Both the position numbers and the translations under genes were made by a program. From JAENVT01 sp963720775 (GTDB lineage Bacteria > Actinomycetota > Acidimicrobiia > Acidimicrobiales > Ilumatobacteraceae), in assembly GCA_963720775.1 (NCBI GenBank), contig CAVRGR010000007.1:620001-684000 (forward strand): a stretch of DNA of 64,000 nucleotides, read 5' to 3'. Positions 55,165-63,877 of the stretch are shown here, piece by piece. How positions within the stretch are numbered: position 1 is the stretch's first letter; every line of letters starts with the position of its first letter. The notes below the pieces were generated by a model. It saw only the letters and a list, made by a program, of their open reading frames with translations. It was not told the DNA's origin and made no database searches.

Positions 55165-56127
55165 ATGGCTGTCGGCGCCCGCCCCCTCGTCCCCTCACGG
55201 TTGGCGCCCGCACGATTGGGTCGTAACGGCATCGCCCACGGATCACGGCGAACGCCCACCACGCTCGTCGGTGGGTACGTGGCGCTCACCAAGCCACGCA
55301 TCATCGAACTGCTGCTCATCACGACGGTGCCGACGATGGTGTTGGCCCAGCGCGGATGGCCCTCGTGGTGGCTGGTCGCCGTCACGCTGGTGGGCGGGAC
55401 GCTGGCGGCCGGGGGCGCCAATGCGATCAACATGGTGGTCGACCGCGACATCGACAAGTTGATGCCCCGCACGCAGGGCCGCCCACTCGTCACCGGTCTG
55501 ATCCAGCCACGGCCTGCTCTGATCTTCGCTCTTCTGTTGGAGGTGATCGCCTTTGGCGTGCTGTGGGCAGGTGCCAACCTGCTCGCGGCAACGCTCGCCC
55601 TGTCGGCCACCTTGTTCTATGTGTTCGTCTACACGTTGTGGTTGAAGCGAACGAGCACTCAGAACATCGTCATCGGCGGCGCGGCCGGCGCCGTGCCGGT
55701 GCTGGTCGGCTGGGCTGCGGTACGAAACGACGTCACCTGGGCGCCCATCGTGCTGTTCACCGTGATGTTCCTCTGGACGCCGCCACATTTCTGGGCGCTC
55801 GCCATCCGCTATGCCGACGACTACCGCGCCGCCAACGTCCCGATGCTGCCGGCCGTCTCGACGGCCGAGGTCACTGCCCGCAAGATGGTCGGTTACACCA
55901 TCGTGATGGTGTCCTTCACCCTGGTGCTGATTCCCGTCGCCCACCTGGGTCTGATCTACGGCATCAGCGCCGCAGTCGGCGGCGCTCTGTTCCTGTGGAG
56001 CACCGTCGATCTCGGCAAGAATCCCACCCCTCAGCGGTCGATGCGGGTCTTCGGGTTCAGCATCACGTACGTCACGTTGTTGTTCGCGGCGATGACCATC
56101 GACATCTTGGTCCGCTCGGGCATCTGA
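55165..56127 (+). CDS. ctaB: Protoheme IX farnesyltransferase (heme O synthase)
   Basis: 320 residues with about eight or nine membrane helices. The prenyltransferase signatures are NAINMVVDRDIDKLMPRTQGRP and the second Asp-rich region WALAIRYADDYRAANVPMLP. It adds a farnesyl tail to heme b to give heme O, required for aa3-type oxidases, matching its position at the head of the oxidase locus. ATG 55165 (MAVGARPLVP) is chosen as start; the frame further up covers clpS upstream sequence. Confidence 0.95.
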   Translation: MAVGARPLVPSRLAPARLGRNGIAHGSRRTPTTLVGGYVALTKPRIIELLLITTVPTMVLAQRGWPSWWLVAVTLVGGTLAAGGANAINMVVDRDIDKLMPRTQGRPLVTGLIQPRPALIFALLLEVIAFGVLWAGANLLAATLALSATLFYVFVYTLWLKRTSTQNIVIGGAAGAVPVLVGWAAVRNDVTWAPIVLFTVMFLWTPPHFWALAIRYADDYRAANVPMLPAVSTAEVTARKMVGYTIVMVSFTLVLIPVAHLGLIYGISAAVGGALFLWSTVDLGKNPTPQRSMRVFGFSITYVTLLFAAMTIDILVRSGI

Positions 56128-56249
56128 GGATTTCCGCCCGCACGCCGGCCTATGGGTAATCTCGCAGGTGTACTCCAATCCTCCAGAACCGATCGAGCAC
56201 TGAATCGGGTGTGCGCTGCCGCGCCCGAAACGAAAAGAGTTCGCTGCCA

Positions 56250-57857
56250 ATGACCACCATCGATACGCACGTAACAGGCGCCGCAGCCTCGCCCGGTGCC
56301 CGCGTGGCGTCGCCGGTCGACTGGTTGACGACTACCGACCACAAGCGCATCGGTCGTCTGTTCATCGCCGTATCGCTCGTCGCCCTGCTCGGTACGGTCG
56401 TCGTCGCGGCGATGCTCGGCATCGAGCGGATCGATGCCGAGGCAGCGATGCTCGACGTCAACTCGATCCCGCAGCTGTTCGCTCTGTATCGAGTCGCGCT
56501 CACGTTCATCGTCGTGGTGCCGTTGTTGCTCGGCATTGCCATCGCCATCGTCCCGCTGCAACTCGGTGCCCGCTCGCTCAGCTTCCCGCGCTTGGCTGCG
56601 TCGGGTTTCTGGGCCTGGCTCATCGGCAGTGTGCTCGTCGTGGTCTCGATAGCTGCCAACGGCGGCCCCGGCGGCGGTAACCCGAGGTTCGTGGGCCTGT
56701 TCCTCGTCGGCCACATCGTGCTGTTGCTCGGTCTTGCCGCGGCTGTCACCTCCCTGGCGACGACGTTGCTCACCACCAGGGCGCCCGGGATGAACATGCG
56801 CCGCGTGCCGCTGTTCAGCTGGTCGGCTCTGGTCATGTCGCTCGGACTTCTGCTGGTTCTGCCGGCGGTGATCGGAGCGCTCATCTACACCTATGTCGAC
56901 TACCGCAACGGCCGAGTCGCATTCGGTGGCAACCAGGGGATCAGCGATTGGATCGGCTTCGGGTTCACCCAACCGGCCACGTTCGTGTACGCCGTGCCAG
57001 TGTTCGGCTTTGCGGCGGAAGTGATCGCCGTGGCCAGCGGTCGTCGGCTGCCCATGCGCGGAGTGGTCTTCACCGGCATCGGTCTCGTGGGCGTCACCGC
57101 CGGGCTCGGTGCCGTGCTGCAACAGTCTGCAGGGTTGTCGCGCGACGTCAGCCACATGTCGTTCGGCAATTGGCTCAGCGACGTGGTGCCCTACGCGTTG
57201 TTCTACCTGCTGCCCATACTCGGCGGGTTCATCGTCATCTCGATCGGGGCCATGGCCATCCGCGGCGGCCGGCCGCGGCTGATCGCTCCGCTGGTGTTCG
57301 GCCTGCTCGGCGCGTTGATGGTGTTCGTCGGCATCGTCGCCAGCGCGATCTACTACATCGGCGATGCCCAACTCTCGGGCACGGTCTTCGAAGAGGGAAC
57401 CTGGCTGTACATCGTGTACGGAGTGGTGCTCAGTGCGCTCGGCGCCATCACCTACTGGGGTCCGAAGATTTGGGGTCGGATCATCCCCGACAAGCAGGTC
57501 CTGCCACTGGCTGCGCTCGGCTTCATCGCCACCGTTCTCGCGTCGTTGCCGTACCTCATCGCCGGGTTCGCCAAGCAGCCGGCCAATGCCAGCGAGTTCG
57601 ATTACTCCGGCCCGCAGAACCTCTGGAACGGTCTGGCCGCCGCCGGTCACGTGCTGATGTTCGTCACGGTGCTGGCCTTCGTCGGCCTGGCCGCTCGCTC
57701 TTTCACCAAAGGCGCCGCTGCCGGTGACGATCCGTGGGATGCACACACCCTGGAATGGGCGACATCGTCGCCGGCGCCTGAAGCCAACTTCACCGACGTG
57801 CACACAGTGGCGTCCGCCGAACCCCTGCTCGACCTGAAGCCACGGAGAGATCGCTGA
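56250..57857 (+). CDS. Heme-copper oxidase subunit I paralog lacking all metal ligands
   Basis: 535 residues, about 12 membrane helices. It aligns along its length with the true CtaD at 60891 (VPLQLGARSLSFPRLAASGFW against VPLQIGARDVAFPRLNAFGFW; RAPGMNMRRVPLFSW; DPWDAHTLEW). Every ligand is replaced: the low-spin heme His of TMHATTM is Tyr, the CuB site GHPEVY reads TQPATF, AHHMF reads LQQSA, and HFHYV becomes GTWLY. It cannot bind heme a/a3 or CuB in the known way. A structural or regulatory role in the oxidase is inferred. ATG 56250 (MTTIDTHVTG) is chosen. Confidence 0.9.
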   Translation: MTTIDTHVTGAAASPGARVASPVDWLTTTDHKRIGRLFIAVSLVALLGTVVVAAMLGIERIDAEAAMLDVNSIPQLFALYRVALTFIVVVPLLLGIAIAIVPLQLGARSLSFPRLAASGFWAWLIGSVLVVVSIAANGGPGGGNPRFVGLFLVGHIVLLLGLAAAVTSLATTLLTTRAPGMNMRRVPLFSWSALVMSLGLLLVLPAVIGALIYTYVDYRNGRVAFGGNQGISDWIGFGFTQPATFVYAVPVFGFAAEVIAVASGRRLPMRGVVFTGIGLVGVTAGLGAVLQQSAGLSRDVSHMSFGNWLSDVVPYALFYLLPILGGFIVISIGAMAIRGGRPRLIAPLVFGLLGALMVFVGIVASAIYYIGDAQLSGTVFEEGTWLYIVYGVVLSALGAITYWGPKIWGRIIPDKQVLPLAALGFIATVLASLPYLIAGFAKQPANASEFDYSGPQNLWNGLAAAGHVLMFVTVLAFVGLAARSFTKGAAAGDDPWDAHTLEWATSSPAPEANFTDVHTVASAEPLLDLKPRRDR

Positions 57858-58447
57858 TGCTCGCTCTGCCCTCTGCTGCGGCGCCCGCGCCGCGGCGGCA
57901 ACTGTTCGTCGGCACCGCCATCTGTTGTGTGGCTGCGGGGTCGCTCATCGGCGCGATGCTGGCGTTGTGGATGCGGTTCCGTACCGACGCCATGCATTCC
58001 ACGAGTGGTCTCTGGGTGCCGAAGGGCATCAAGATCCCGATGGTGCCGGCAAACACGATGCTGTTGGCCTTCGTCCCAATCTTCGTCTTCACCCAGTGGG
58101 CGGTCTACGCGGCCAAGCGCGATGCGCGCAGCCAAACCGCCTTGGCGCTCACCCTGGTCGGCGTCATCGGCATCGCCGTCGTCAATGCGCAGGCGTTCAT
58201 CTACAGCACCATGAAGCTGCCGATCAACGAGAAGGGTGCCACTGCCTTCAATCCGATGTTCTACGCGCTCACCGGCACCTTCGTGTTGCTGCTCATCATC
58301 GGCGTCGGTTTCAGCGCCGTCACGGCGTTTCGTTATCTGGGCGGGCGAACGAGCGATCGTGAGATCGTGTCCGCCCACGCCCTCTACTGGGACTTCCTCG
58401 GTGCGCTGTTCTTCGCACTGTGGTTCGTCGTCTACGTGACGAAGTAG
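57857..58447 (+). CDS. Heme-copper oxidase subunit III paralog
   Basis: 196 residues, five membrane helices. The last helix ALYWDFLGALFFALWFVVYV matches GLYWHFVDIVWIVIFTLVYL of the canonical subunit III at 62893, with the conserved His replaced by Asp; NAQAFIYSTMKLPINEKGA corresponds to the loop before helix 4. The ATG shares a base with the stop of the subunit I paralog (TGATG), so the two are made together and probably pair with each other. Confidence 0.82.
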   Translation: MLALPSAAAPAPRRQLFVGTAICCVAAGSLIGAMLALWMRFRTDAMHSTSGLWVPKGIKIPMVPANTMLLAFVPIFVFTQWAVYAAKRDARSQTALALTLVGVIGIAVVNAQAFIYSTMKLPINEKGATAFNPMFYALTGTFVLLLIIGVGFSAVTAFRYLGGRTSDREIVSAHALYWDFLGALFFALWFVVYVTK

Positions 58448-58461
58448 GCGGAAGGGCGCGA

Positions 58462-59625
58462 ATGTTCACCACTGGATCCAAACTCTTCCTCGGGTCAACC
58501 GTCTTGGCTGTCGTCGCCGCGATCGTCTACGGACTGTCGAACGGGGGGTCTTCGGGCTGGCTCGGCGTCATGGGTCTGCTCAGCGCCGCGCTGGTCTTCG
58601 CCTTCCTGTTCGGCGTCAACTACTACACGCACGACGGCAACGTCTCGGCGATGTCCGAGAACGCCACGACCGACTCACCGGCCGCTCAGCCACCGGTCGG
58701 GCGCAGCATGTGGCCGGCGGTCGCCGCGGTCGCGGTCGGCGCGATCGCCGTGGGTGCCCAATCCAAGCCGATCGTGTTCAAGGCCGGGGTGGTCGTTCTG
58801 CTGGCTGCGGCGGTCGAATGGATGGTTCAGGGTTGGAGCGAACGAGCCTCCGCCGATCCGGCGTACAACGCGGGTCTGCGGCGGCGCATGCTCCATCCGC
58901 TCGAGTTCCCCGTGCTCGCCGCGGCGGGCCTCGGCGCCATCATCTACTCGTTCTCGCGCATCATGTTGTGGATCGACAAGAGTGGTGGGCCGGTCGTGTT
59001 CATCATCGCCGGGGCCCTTGTCCTGTTCGGGGGCTTCCTGTTTGCAGCGAAGCCGAGCCTCAAGAAGGGCGTCATCACCGGCGTGTCCGCGATCGCTGCA
59101 CTCGGGCTGGTCAGCACCGGGGCAGTGATGGCGGTCGACGGGCAACGCACGATCGACGAGCATCCCACCACCAGCACCGACAACGGCGCGGCATGCGCAC
59201 TGGCGGAAGAGGGTCCCGGGACGCAGGCCGAGGTCGACCAGAAGGGCTCGCAAGCGGTGGCCTCGAAGTCGGGCATCGCCATCACGCTCGTCCTCGACAA
59301 CGGAACGCTCACCGCTCACGAGCAGGCCTTGCCAGGAACGCTGAAGACCGTCACCATCGGGCGCGGCAACATCGTCAACGTCATCTTCAAGAACCACGAT
59401 CCCGAGAAGCGACGGCTCACGGTCAACATGGGCGAGTTCGCCCAAGACGTCAACGGCACCACGGTCAAGCAACGGCCGAAGGTGTGCACCACGCTGGTTC
59501 ACGGCAACGACGGCAGCCAGTTCTTGTCGTTCATCCTCCCCAAACCGTCGAGGGCCAGCACACAGCCGTACTCGTTCGTAGTACCCGGTGTCCCCGGTGC
59601 CGAGATCGGGATCACGGTGCCCTGA
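58462..59625 (+). CDS. Membrane protein with cupredoxin-like C-terminal domain, oxidase-locus
   Basis: 387 residues. About six membrane helices in two groups (8-55 and 75-215), with a disordered loop around 60-75, then an extracytoplasmic domain (about 270-387) with the beta pattern of cupredoxins: LKTVTIGRGNIVNVIFKNHD, a Cys in KVCTTLV and a strand QPYSFVVPGVPG. The copper His ligands are not securely placed. It may bind copper or dock onto the oxidase. ATG 58462 (MFTTGSKLF) is chosen; unnamed family. It precedes the CuA subunit gene directly. Confidence 0.65.
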   Translation: MFTTGSKLFLGSTVLAVVAAIVYGLSNGGSSGWLGVMGLLSAALVFAFLFGVNYYTHDGNVSAMSENATTDSPAAQPPVGRSMWPAVAAVAVGAIAVGAQSKPIVFKAGVVVLLAAAVEWMVQGWSERASADPAYNAGLRRRMLHPLEFPVLAAAGLGAIIYSFSRIMLWIDKSGGPVVFIIAGALVLFGGFLFAAKPSLKKGVITGVSAIAALGLVSTGAVMAVDGQRTIDEHPTTSTDNGAACALAEEGPGTQAEVDQKGSQAVASKSGIAITLVLDNGTLTAHEQALPGTLKTVTIGRGNIVNVIFKNHDPEKRRLTVNMGEFAQDVNGTTVKQRPKVCTTLVHGNDGSQFLSFILPKPSRASTQPYSFVVPGVPGAEIGITVP

Positions 59626-60879
59626 GTGATGAGTGGAGTCGATCAGCCAGTGAGTACGGTGCGATCTGTGAAACAGCGAGCCGGCCTTGTCTTCGCCATC
59701 ATCGCTGGGGCAGCGCTGCTCGGCGGATGTGCCCGTAACGCACCGCAAGACACGTTCCAGCCTGCCGGTGAGAACGCCCAGCGGATCCAGAACCTGCAGC
59801 TGCCGGTGTTCATCGTCGCCGGGATCGTCGGCGTCATCGTGTTCAGTGTCGTCCTCTTCGTCGTCATCCGCTACAGGGATCGCGGCCAGGAGATGCCGAA
59901 GCAGACGCACGGCAAGCCGGCGCTCGAAATCGCCCTCACGATCCTTCCTGCGATCATTCTGGTCGCGGTCGGCATCCCCACGGTCAGCACGGTCTTCTCG
60001 TTGGCCAAGTCCGGCGACACGCAGTGCGTCATCAACGTCACCGGTCAACAGTGGTGGTGGGAGTACGAGTACCCGGTGCAGGACTGCGGCGGCGTCAACA
60101 TTGCTCAACCAATCGTCACCAGCGGCGAACTGGTGCTGCCCACCAAGATCCACGTGCTGCTGCGCATCACCAGCAACGATGTCATCCACTCGTACTGGAT
60201 CCCGAAGCTCAACGGCAAGCGCGACGCGGTGCCTGGCCGCATCTCTCCGTTGCGCATGGAAGCCGACGAGCCGGGCATCTACGCCGGTCAATGCACGGAG
60301 TTCTGTGGCCTCAGTCATGCGCGAATGCGCATGGACGCGGTCGGGCTCACCCCCACCGACTTCGGCACGTGGGTGGCGAACCAGTTGGAGCTCGCACCCA
60401 AACCGACCGACACCATGGCTCTGGCAGGCGAAGACACCTTCCGCACGCAATGCTCACGCTGCCATCAGGTCAACGGGCTGATGGAGGAGAACGCCGACGG
60501 CACCAACTCCGACACGCCGGTCATCGCCTACCCAGATCTGTACGAGATCTCCGGCAACGCACCGAACCTCACCCATCTCATGACCCGCACCACGTTCGCT
60601 GGGGCCACGTGGGATCTGCTCACCGATGACTGCCGCAAGACCTTGCACGACGCCCCGCCCGACAAGTTCGGCGCGTTGTATCTGAAGGGCGTCACGCCGG
60701 AATGCTTCAACGAGGCCGAGCTGCGCGAATGGATCCGCAACGCACCGGCGAAGAAGCCGATGTACTCGAGCGAAGCGCAGAAGACCGAGAACGGCGGGAA
60801 GTACCGCGGCATGCCCAACCTCAACCTCACCGACGATCAGATCGATCAGATCATCGCCTACCTGCTCGAGCGGAAGTAA
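59626..60879 (+). CDS. ctaC: Cytochrome c oxidase subunit II fused to a cytochrome c domain
   Basis: 417 residues, caa3-type. Lipoprotein signal LLGGC with Cys35, two membrane helices, a cupredoxin domain with QQWWWEYEY, HSYWIPKL and the CuA site CTEFCGLSHARM, then a C-terminal heme c domain with CSRCH at residues 276-280 and a later Met in YRGMPNLN. The CuA centre takes electrons from the fused heme c and passes them to subunit I. Starts GTG 59626 or ATG 59629. An insertion with extra Cys (TDDCRKTL, TPECFNE) lies in the heme domain. Confidence 0.94.
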   Translation: MMSGVDQPVSTVRSVKQRAGLVFAIIAGAALLGGCARNAPQDTFQPAGENAQRIQNLQLPVFIVAGIVGVIVFSVVLFVVIRYRDRGQEMPKQTHGKPALEIALTILPAIILVAVGIPTVSTVFSLAKSGDTQCVINVTGQQWWWEYEYPVQDCGGVNIAQPIVTSGELVLPTKIHVLLRITSNDVIHSYWIPKLNGKRDAVPGRISPLRMEADEPGIYAGQCTEFCGLSHARMRMDAVGLTPTDFGTWVANQLELAPKPTDTMALAGEDTFRTQCSRCHQVNGLMEENADGTNSDTPVIAYPDLYEISGNAPNLTHLMTRTTFAGATWDLLTDDCRKTLHDAPPDKFGALYLKGVTPECFNEAELREWIRNAPAKKPMYSSEAQKTENGGKYRGMPNLNLTDDQIDQIIAYLLERK

Positions 60880-60890
60880 GGAAGACACCG

Positions 60891-62900
60891 ATGGCAATCA
60901 TTGAACGACCCTCCACCGTTCCTGCCGTCGCAGGGGGCTCTGTACCGGAGCTCGTCACCCCGTCGTCCACGTACGGTGTGTATCGGCGACCGGTTTCCAC
61001 CACCGGTTGGCGCTCGTGGCTCTTCACGGTGGACCACAAGAAGATCGGCCTCATGTACGGCGGCGCGGCCCTGTGCTTCTTCATGATCGGTGGCATCGAG
61101 GCGTTGCTGATCCGCACTCAGCTCGCGGCCCCGGACAACACGGTGCTCAGTGCCAGCATCTACAACCAGCTGTTCACCATGCATGCCACGACAATGATCT
61201 TCCTGTTCGTGATGCCTGTTACAGCGGGATTTGCCAACTACATGGTGCCCTTGCAGATCGGCGCACGCGACGTGGCCTTCCCGAGGCTCAACGCCTTTGG
61301 ATTCTGGTGCTTCTTGTTCGGCGGCATCTTCTTGAACACGTCATGGTTCCTCGGCGGAGCCGCCGACGGCGGCTGGTTCATGTATCAGCCCAACGCCAAT
61401 GCCTTGTTCTCCCCGAGCCATGGAGTCGACTTCTGGTCGCTCGGCCTGCAGATCACCGGTATCGCCTCGCTCACGGGCGCGCTCAACCTGATCGTCACAA
61501 TTCTCAACATGCGCGCCCCGGGGATGACCTTGATGAAGATGCCGATCTTCACCTGGATGGTCCTGGTCGTGCAGTTCCTCCTGGTGTTCGCAATTCCCGT
61601 CATCACCGTTGCGCTGTTCCTGCTGATGTTCCAGCGCGTCTTCGGCGCCCAGTTCTTCAACGTCGACGCCGGCGCCGACCCGTTGCTCTGGCAACACCTG
61701 TTCTGGATATTCGGGCATCCGGAGGTGTACATCCTCATCTTGCCCAGCTTCGGCATCGTCAGCGAGGTGCTGCCGGTGTTCAGTCGCAAACCGCTCTTCG
61801 GGTACAAGTTCGTCGTGTTTTCCGGTGCTGCAATCGGCTTCATCGGCTGGGGCGTGTGGGCACACCACATGTTCGCCAGCGGTCTCGGGCCGGTCAGCGT
61901 TGCTGTGTTCTCGGTCAGCACGATGTTGATCGCCATCCCAACGGGCGTCAAGATCGTCAACTGGACGCTCACGATGTGGGGCGGCAAGTTGCGGTTCACC
62001 ACCGCGATGCTGTTCGCCATCGGTCTCATCGTCGAATTCACGGTCGGTGGGCTCTCGGGAGTCACTCACTCGGTCTCGCCTTCCGATACCCAGCAGACCG
62101 ACACCTACTACATCGTCGCCCACTTCCACTACGTGCTGTTCGGCGGTGCAGTGTTCGGCATCTTCGCCGGCTTCTACTACTGGTGGCCGAAGGTGTTCGG
62201 AAAGATGCTCAACGAAACACTCGGAAAGTGGAACTTCTGGATGATGGTCATCGGCATGAACCTCACGTTCGGCCCCATGCACATCCTCGGCCTGCAGGGT
62301 CAACCCCGTCGCATGGTCGTCTATCCGGAGAAGCTCACCGGCGAGGGATTCTTCAACCTCCACTTCTGGAACACGGTCGCCAGCGTCGGGTCGTACCTGT
62401 TGGCCATCGGAATCTTCTTGTTCCTGGTCAACGTGTGGCATACCACGCGCAAGGGTGCTGCCTCGTCGCTCGATCCGTGGGATGCGCGGAGCCTCGAGTG
62501 GCTCACCGCAAACCCGCCCAAGGCGCACAACTTCGACGTCATCCCCCACGTTCATGCGCTCGACGAGTACTTCCACCGCAAGTACGAAGAGGTCGACACT
62601 GATGCCGGGCCGCGGCTCGTCAAGGTCAAAACCGCGGAGGAGCTCCACGACGAGCAGGCGGCAAACGCAGATGAGCACATCCACATGCCGTCGCCGTCGT
62701 ATTGGCCGATGGTCGTGGCGATCGCCCTGCCGATCATGGCTTACGGCATCATCTTCACCCGAGTGCTGGCCGTCGTCGGTGGCGCCGTCCTGCTGCTGGG
62801 AATATTCGGGTGGTCGCTCGAGCCGTCGGTCGCCGATGACTCCGACTACGACCCGCCGCCGCAGGCCGGCGGACCTACCAAGGAGCTCGCCAGTGTCTGA
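60891..62900 (+). CDS. ctaD: Cytochrome c oxidase subunit I
   Basis: 669 residues, about 12 core membrane helices plus a C-terminal extension with two more (PSYWPMVVAIALPIMAYGII). All ligands are present: LFTMHATTM for heme a, GHPEVYILILPSFG with the Tyr-His pair, AHHMFASG for CuB, and AHFHYVLF for hemes a3 and a. Reduces O2 to water and pumps protons. TAAGGAAG lies just before ATG 60891. The C-terminal extension resembles a fused accessory subunit. It overlaps ctaE by eight bases. Confidence 0.96.
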   Translation: MAIIERPSTVPAVAGGSVPELVTPSSTYGVYRRPVSTTGWRSWLFTVDHKKIGLMYGGAALCFFMIGGIEALLIRTQLAAPDNTVLSASIYNQLFTMHATTMIFLFVMPVTAGFANYMVPLQIGARDVAFPRLNAFGFWCFLFGGIFLNTSWFLGGAADGGWFMYQPNANALFSPSHGVDFWSLGLQITGIASLTGALNLIVTILNMRAPGMTLMKMPIFTWMVLVVQFLLVFAIPVITVALFLLMFQRVFGAQFFNVDAGADPLLWQHLFWIFGHPEVYILILPSFGIVSEVLPVFSRKPLFGYKFVVFSGAAIGFIGWGVWAHHMFASGLGPVSVAVFSVSTMLIAIPTGVKIVNWTLTMWGGKLRFTTAMLFAIGLIVEFTVGGLSGVTHSVSPSDTQQTDTYYIVAHFHYVLFGGAVFGIFAGFYYWWPKVFGKMLNETLGKWNFWMMVIGMNLTFGPMHILGLQGQPRRMVVYPEKLTGEGFFNLHFWNTVASVGSYLLAIGIFLFLVNVWHTTRKGAASSLDPWDARSLEWLTANPPKAHNFDVIPHVHALDEYFHRKYEEVDTDAGPRLVKVKTAEELHDEQAANADEHIHMPSPSYWPMVVAIALPIMAYGIIFTRVLAVVGGAVLLLGIFGWSLEPSVADDSDYDPPPQAGGPTKELASV

Positions 62901-63534
62901 CGCGACCCTTGCGGCGACACCAGCCGGTGTCGACCACTCGCCCGACGATCACGCCGGCGGCGGCCACATGGCGACCACGACCGGACTGAGCAACAACAAG
63001 CTGGCGATGTGGCTGTTCCTCGGCAGCGAATGCCTGCTGTTCGGTGGCTTGATCTCCACCTACATGCTGTACCGCGGCCGTCACACGGGAAGCGCGGGGC
63101 CCGCCCAGTTGTGGGACATCCCGTTGACGTCGGTGTCGAGCTTCGTGCTCCTCATGAGCTCGTTGACCATGGTGCTTGCCGTCAGCGCCGCGCAGCAGCG
63201 CGACGACCGCTTGACGCGGATCTGGCTGTCGGTCACCGCCCTGCTCGGCTCGACGTTCGTCGGTGCCCAGGTGTACGAGTTCACCTCGTTCTACCACGAG
63301 GGTGTGGGCTTCACGACCAGTCTGTTCAGCTCCAGCTTCTTCACCCTCACAGGGTTCCACGGCATCCACGTAACCGTCGGCATCATCATGTTGATGTCGC
63401 TCGTCGGCATCATCTCGCGCAGTGATGTTCCCGGTGACAAGGCTGAGGTCGTCGAACTGATCGGGCTCTATTGGCACTTCGTCGACATCGTGTGGATCGT
63501 CATCTTCACCCTCGTCTACCTGATTCCGGCATGA
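62893..63534 (+). CDS. ctaE: Cytochrome c oxidase subunit III
   Basis: 213 residues, five membrane helices. Family motifs are LAMWLFLGSECLLFGGLISTYM with the conserved Glu, FTSSFYHE-type loop (EFTSFYHEGVGF), TLTGFHGIHVTVG and GLYWHFVDIVWI. The GTG at 62893 overlaps the ctaD stop and has AAGGAG at 62879-62884 eight bases upstream, which settles the start. It supports subunit I and proton uptake. The N-terminus (about 30 residues) is His/Asp-rich (VDHSPDDHAGGGH), possibly metal-binding. Confidence 0.94.
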   Translation: MSDATLAATPAGVDHSPDDHAGGGHMATTTGLSNNKLAMWLFLGSECLLFGGLISTYMLYRGRHTGSAGPAQLWDIPLTSVSSFVLLMSSLTMVLAVSAAQQRDDRLTRIWLSVTALLGSTFVGAQVYEFTSFYHEGVGFTTSLFSSSFFTLTGFHGIHVTVGIIMLMSLVGIISRSDVPGDKAEVVELIGLYWHFVDIVWIVIFTLVYLIPA

Positions 63535-63544
63535 GGTCGTCACG

Positions 63545-63874
63545 ATGACTACCACCGAGCACGCAGACCACACCGAGCACACGGCCCACGACGCTGGTGG
63601 TCACAAGCCACACAGCTTCTACATCAAGGTTGCCGCTGCCCTGGCCTTCATCACCGGCATCGAGGTCGCCGTCTACTACCTGGATCTCGGCGCGTGGTAC
63701 CTCCCGATCCTGCTGGTGTTGATGGTCATCAAGTTCCTCACGGTCGTCTCGCTGTTCATGCACCTCAAGTACGACAACAGGCTGTTCGCGATGTTGTTCT
63801 ACTCGGGCTTGATCCTGGCGATCCTGGTGTACGTCGCCGCGTTGATGACGTTCCGCTTCTTCGACGGCAGCTAG
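63545..63874 (+). CDS. ctaF: Cytochrome c oxidase subunit IV family protein
   Basis: 109 residues with three membrane helices (about 27-45, 50-72, 80-103). A His-rich start (EHADHTEHTAHDAGGHKPH) and KFLTVVSLFMHLKYDN of the prokaryotic subunit IV family. It stabilises the oxidase. Ten bases after ctaE. Confidence 0.88.
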   Translation: MTTTEHADHTEHTAHDAGGHKPHSFYIKVAAALAFITGIEVAVYYLDLGAWYLPILLVLMVIKFLTVVSLFMHLKYDNRLFAMLFYSGLILAILVYVAALMTFRFFDGS

Positions 63875-63877
63875 CTG

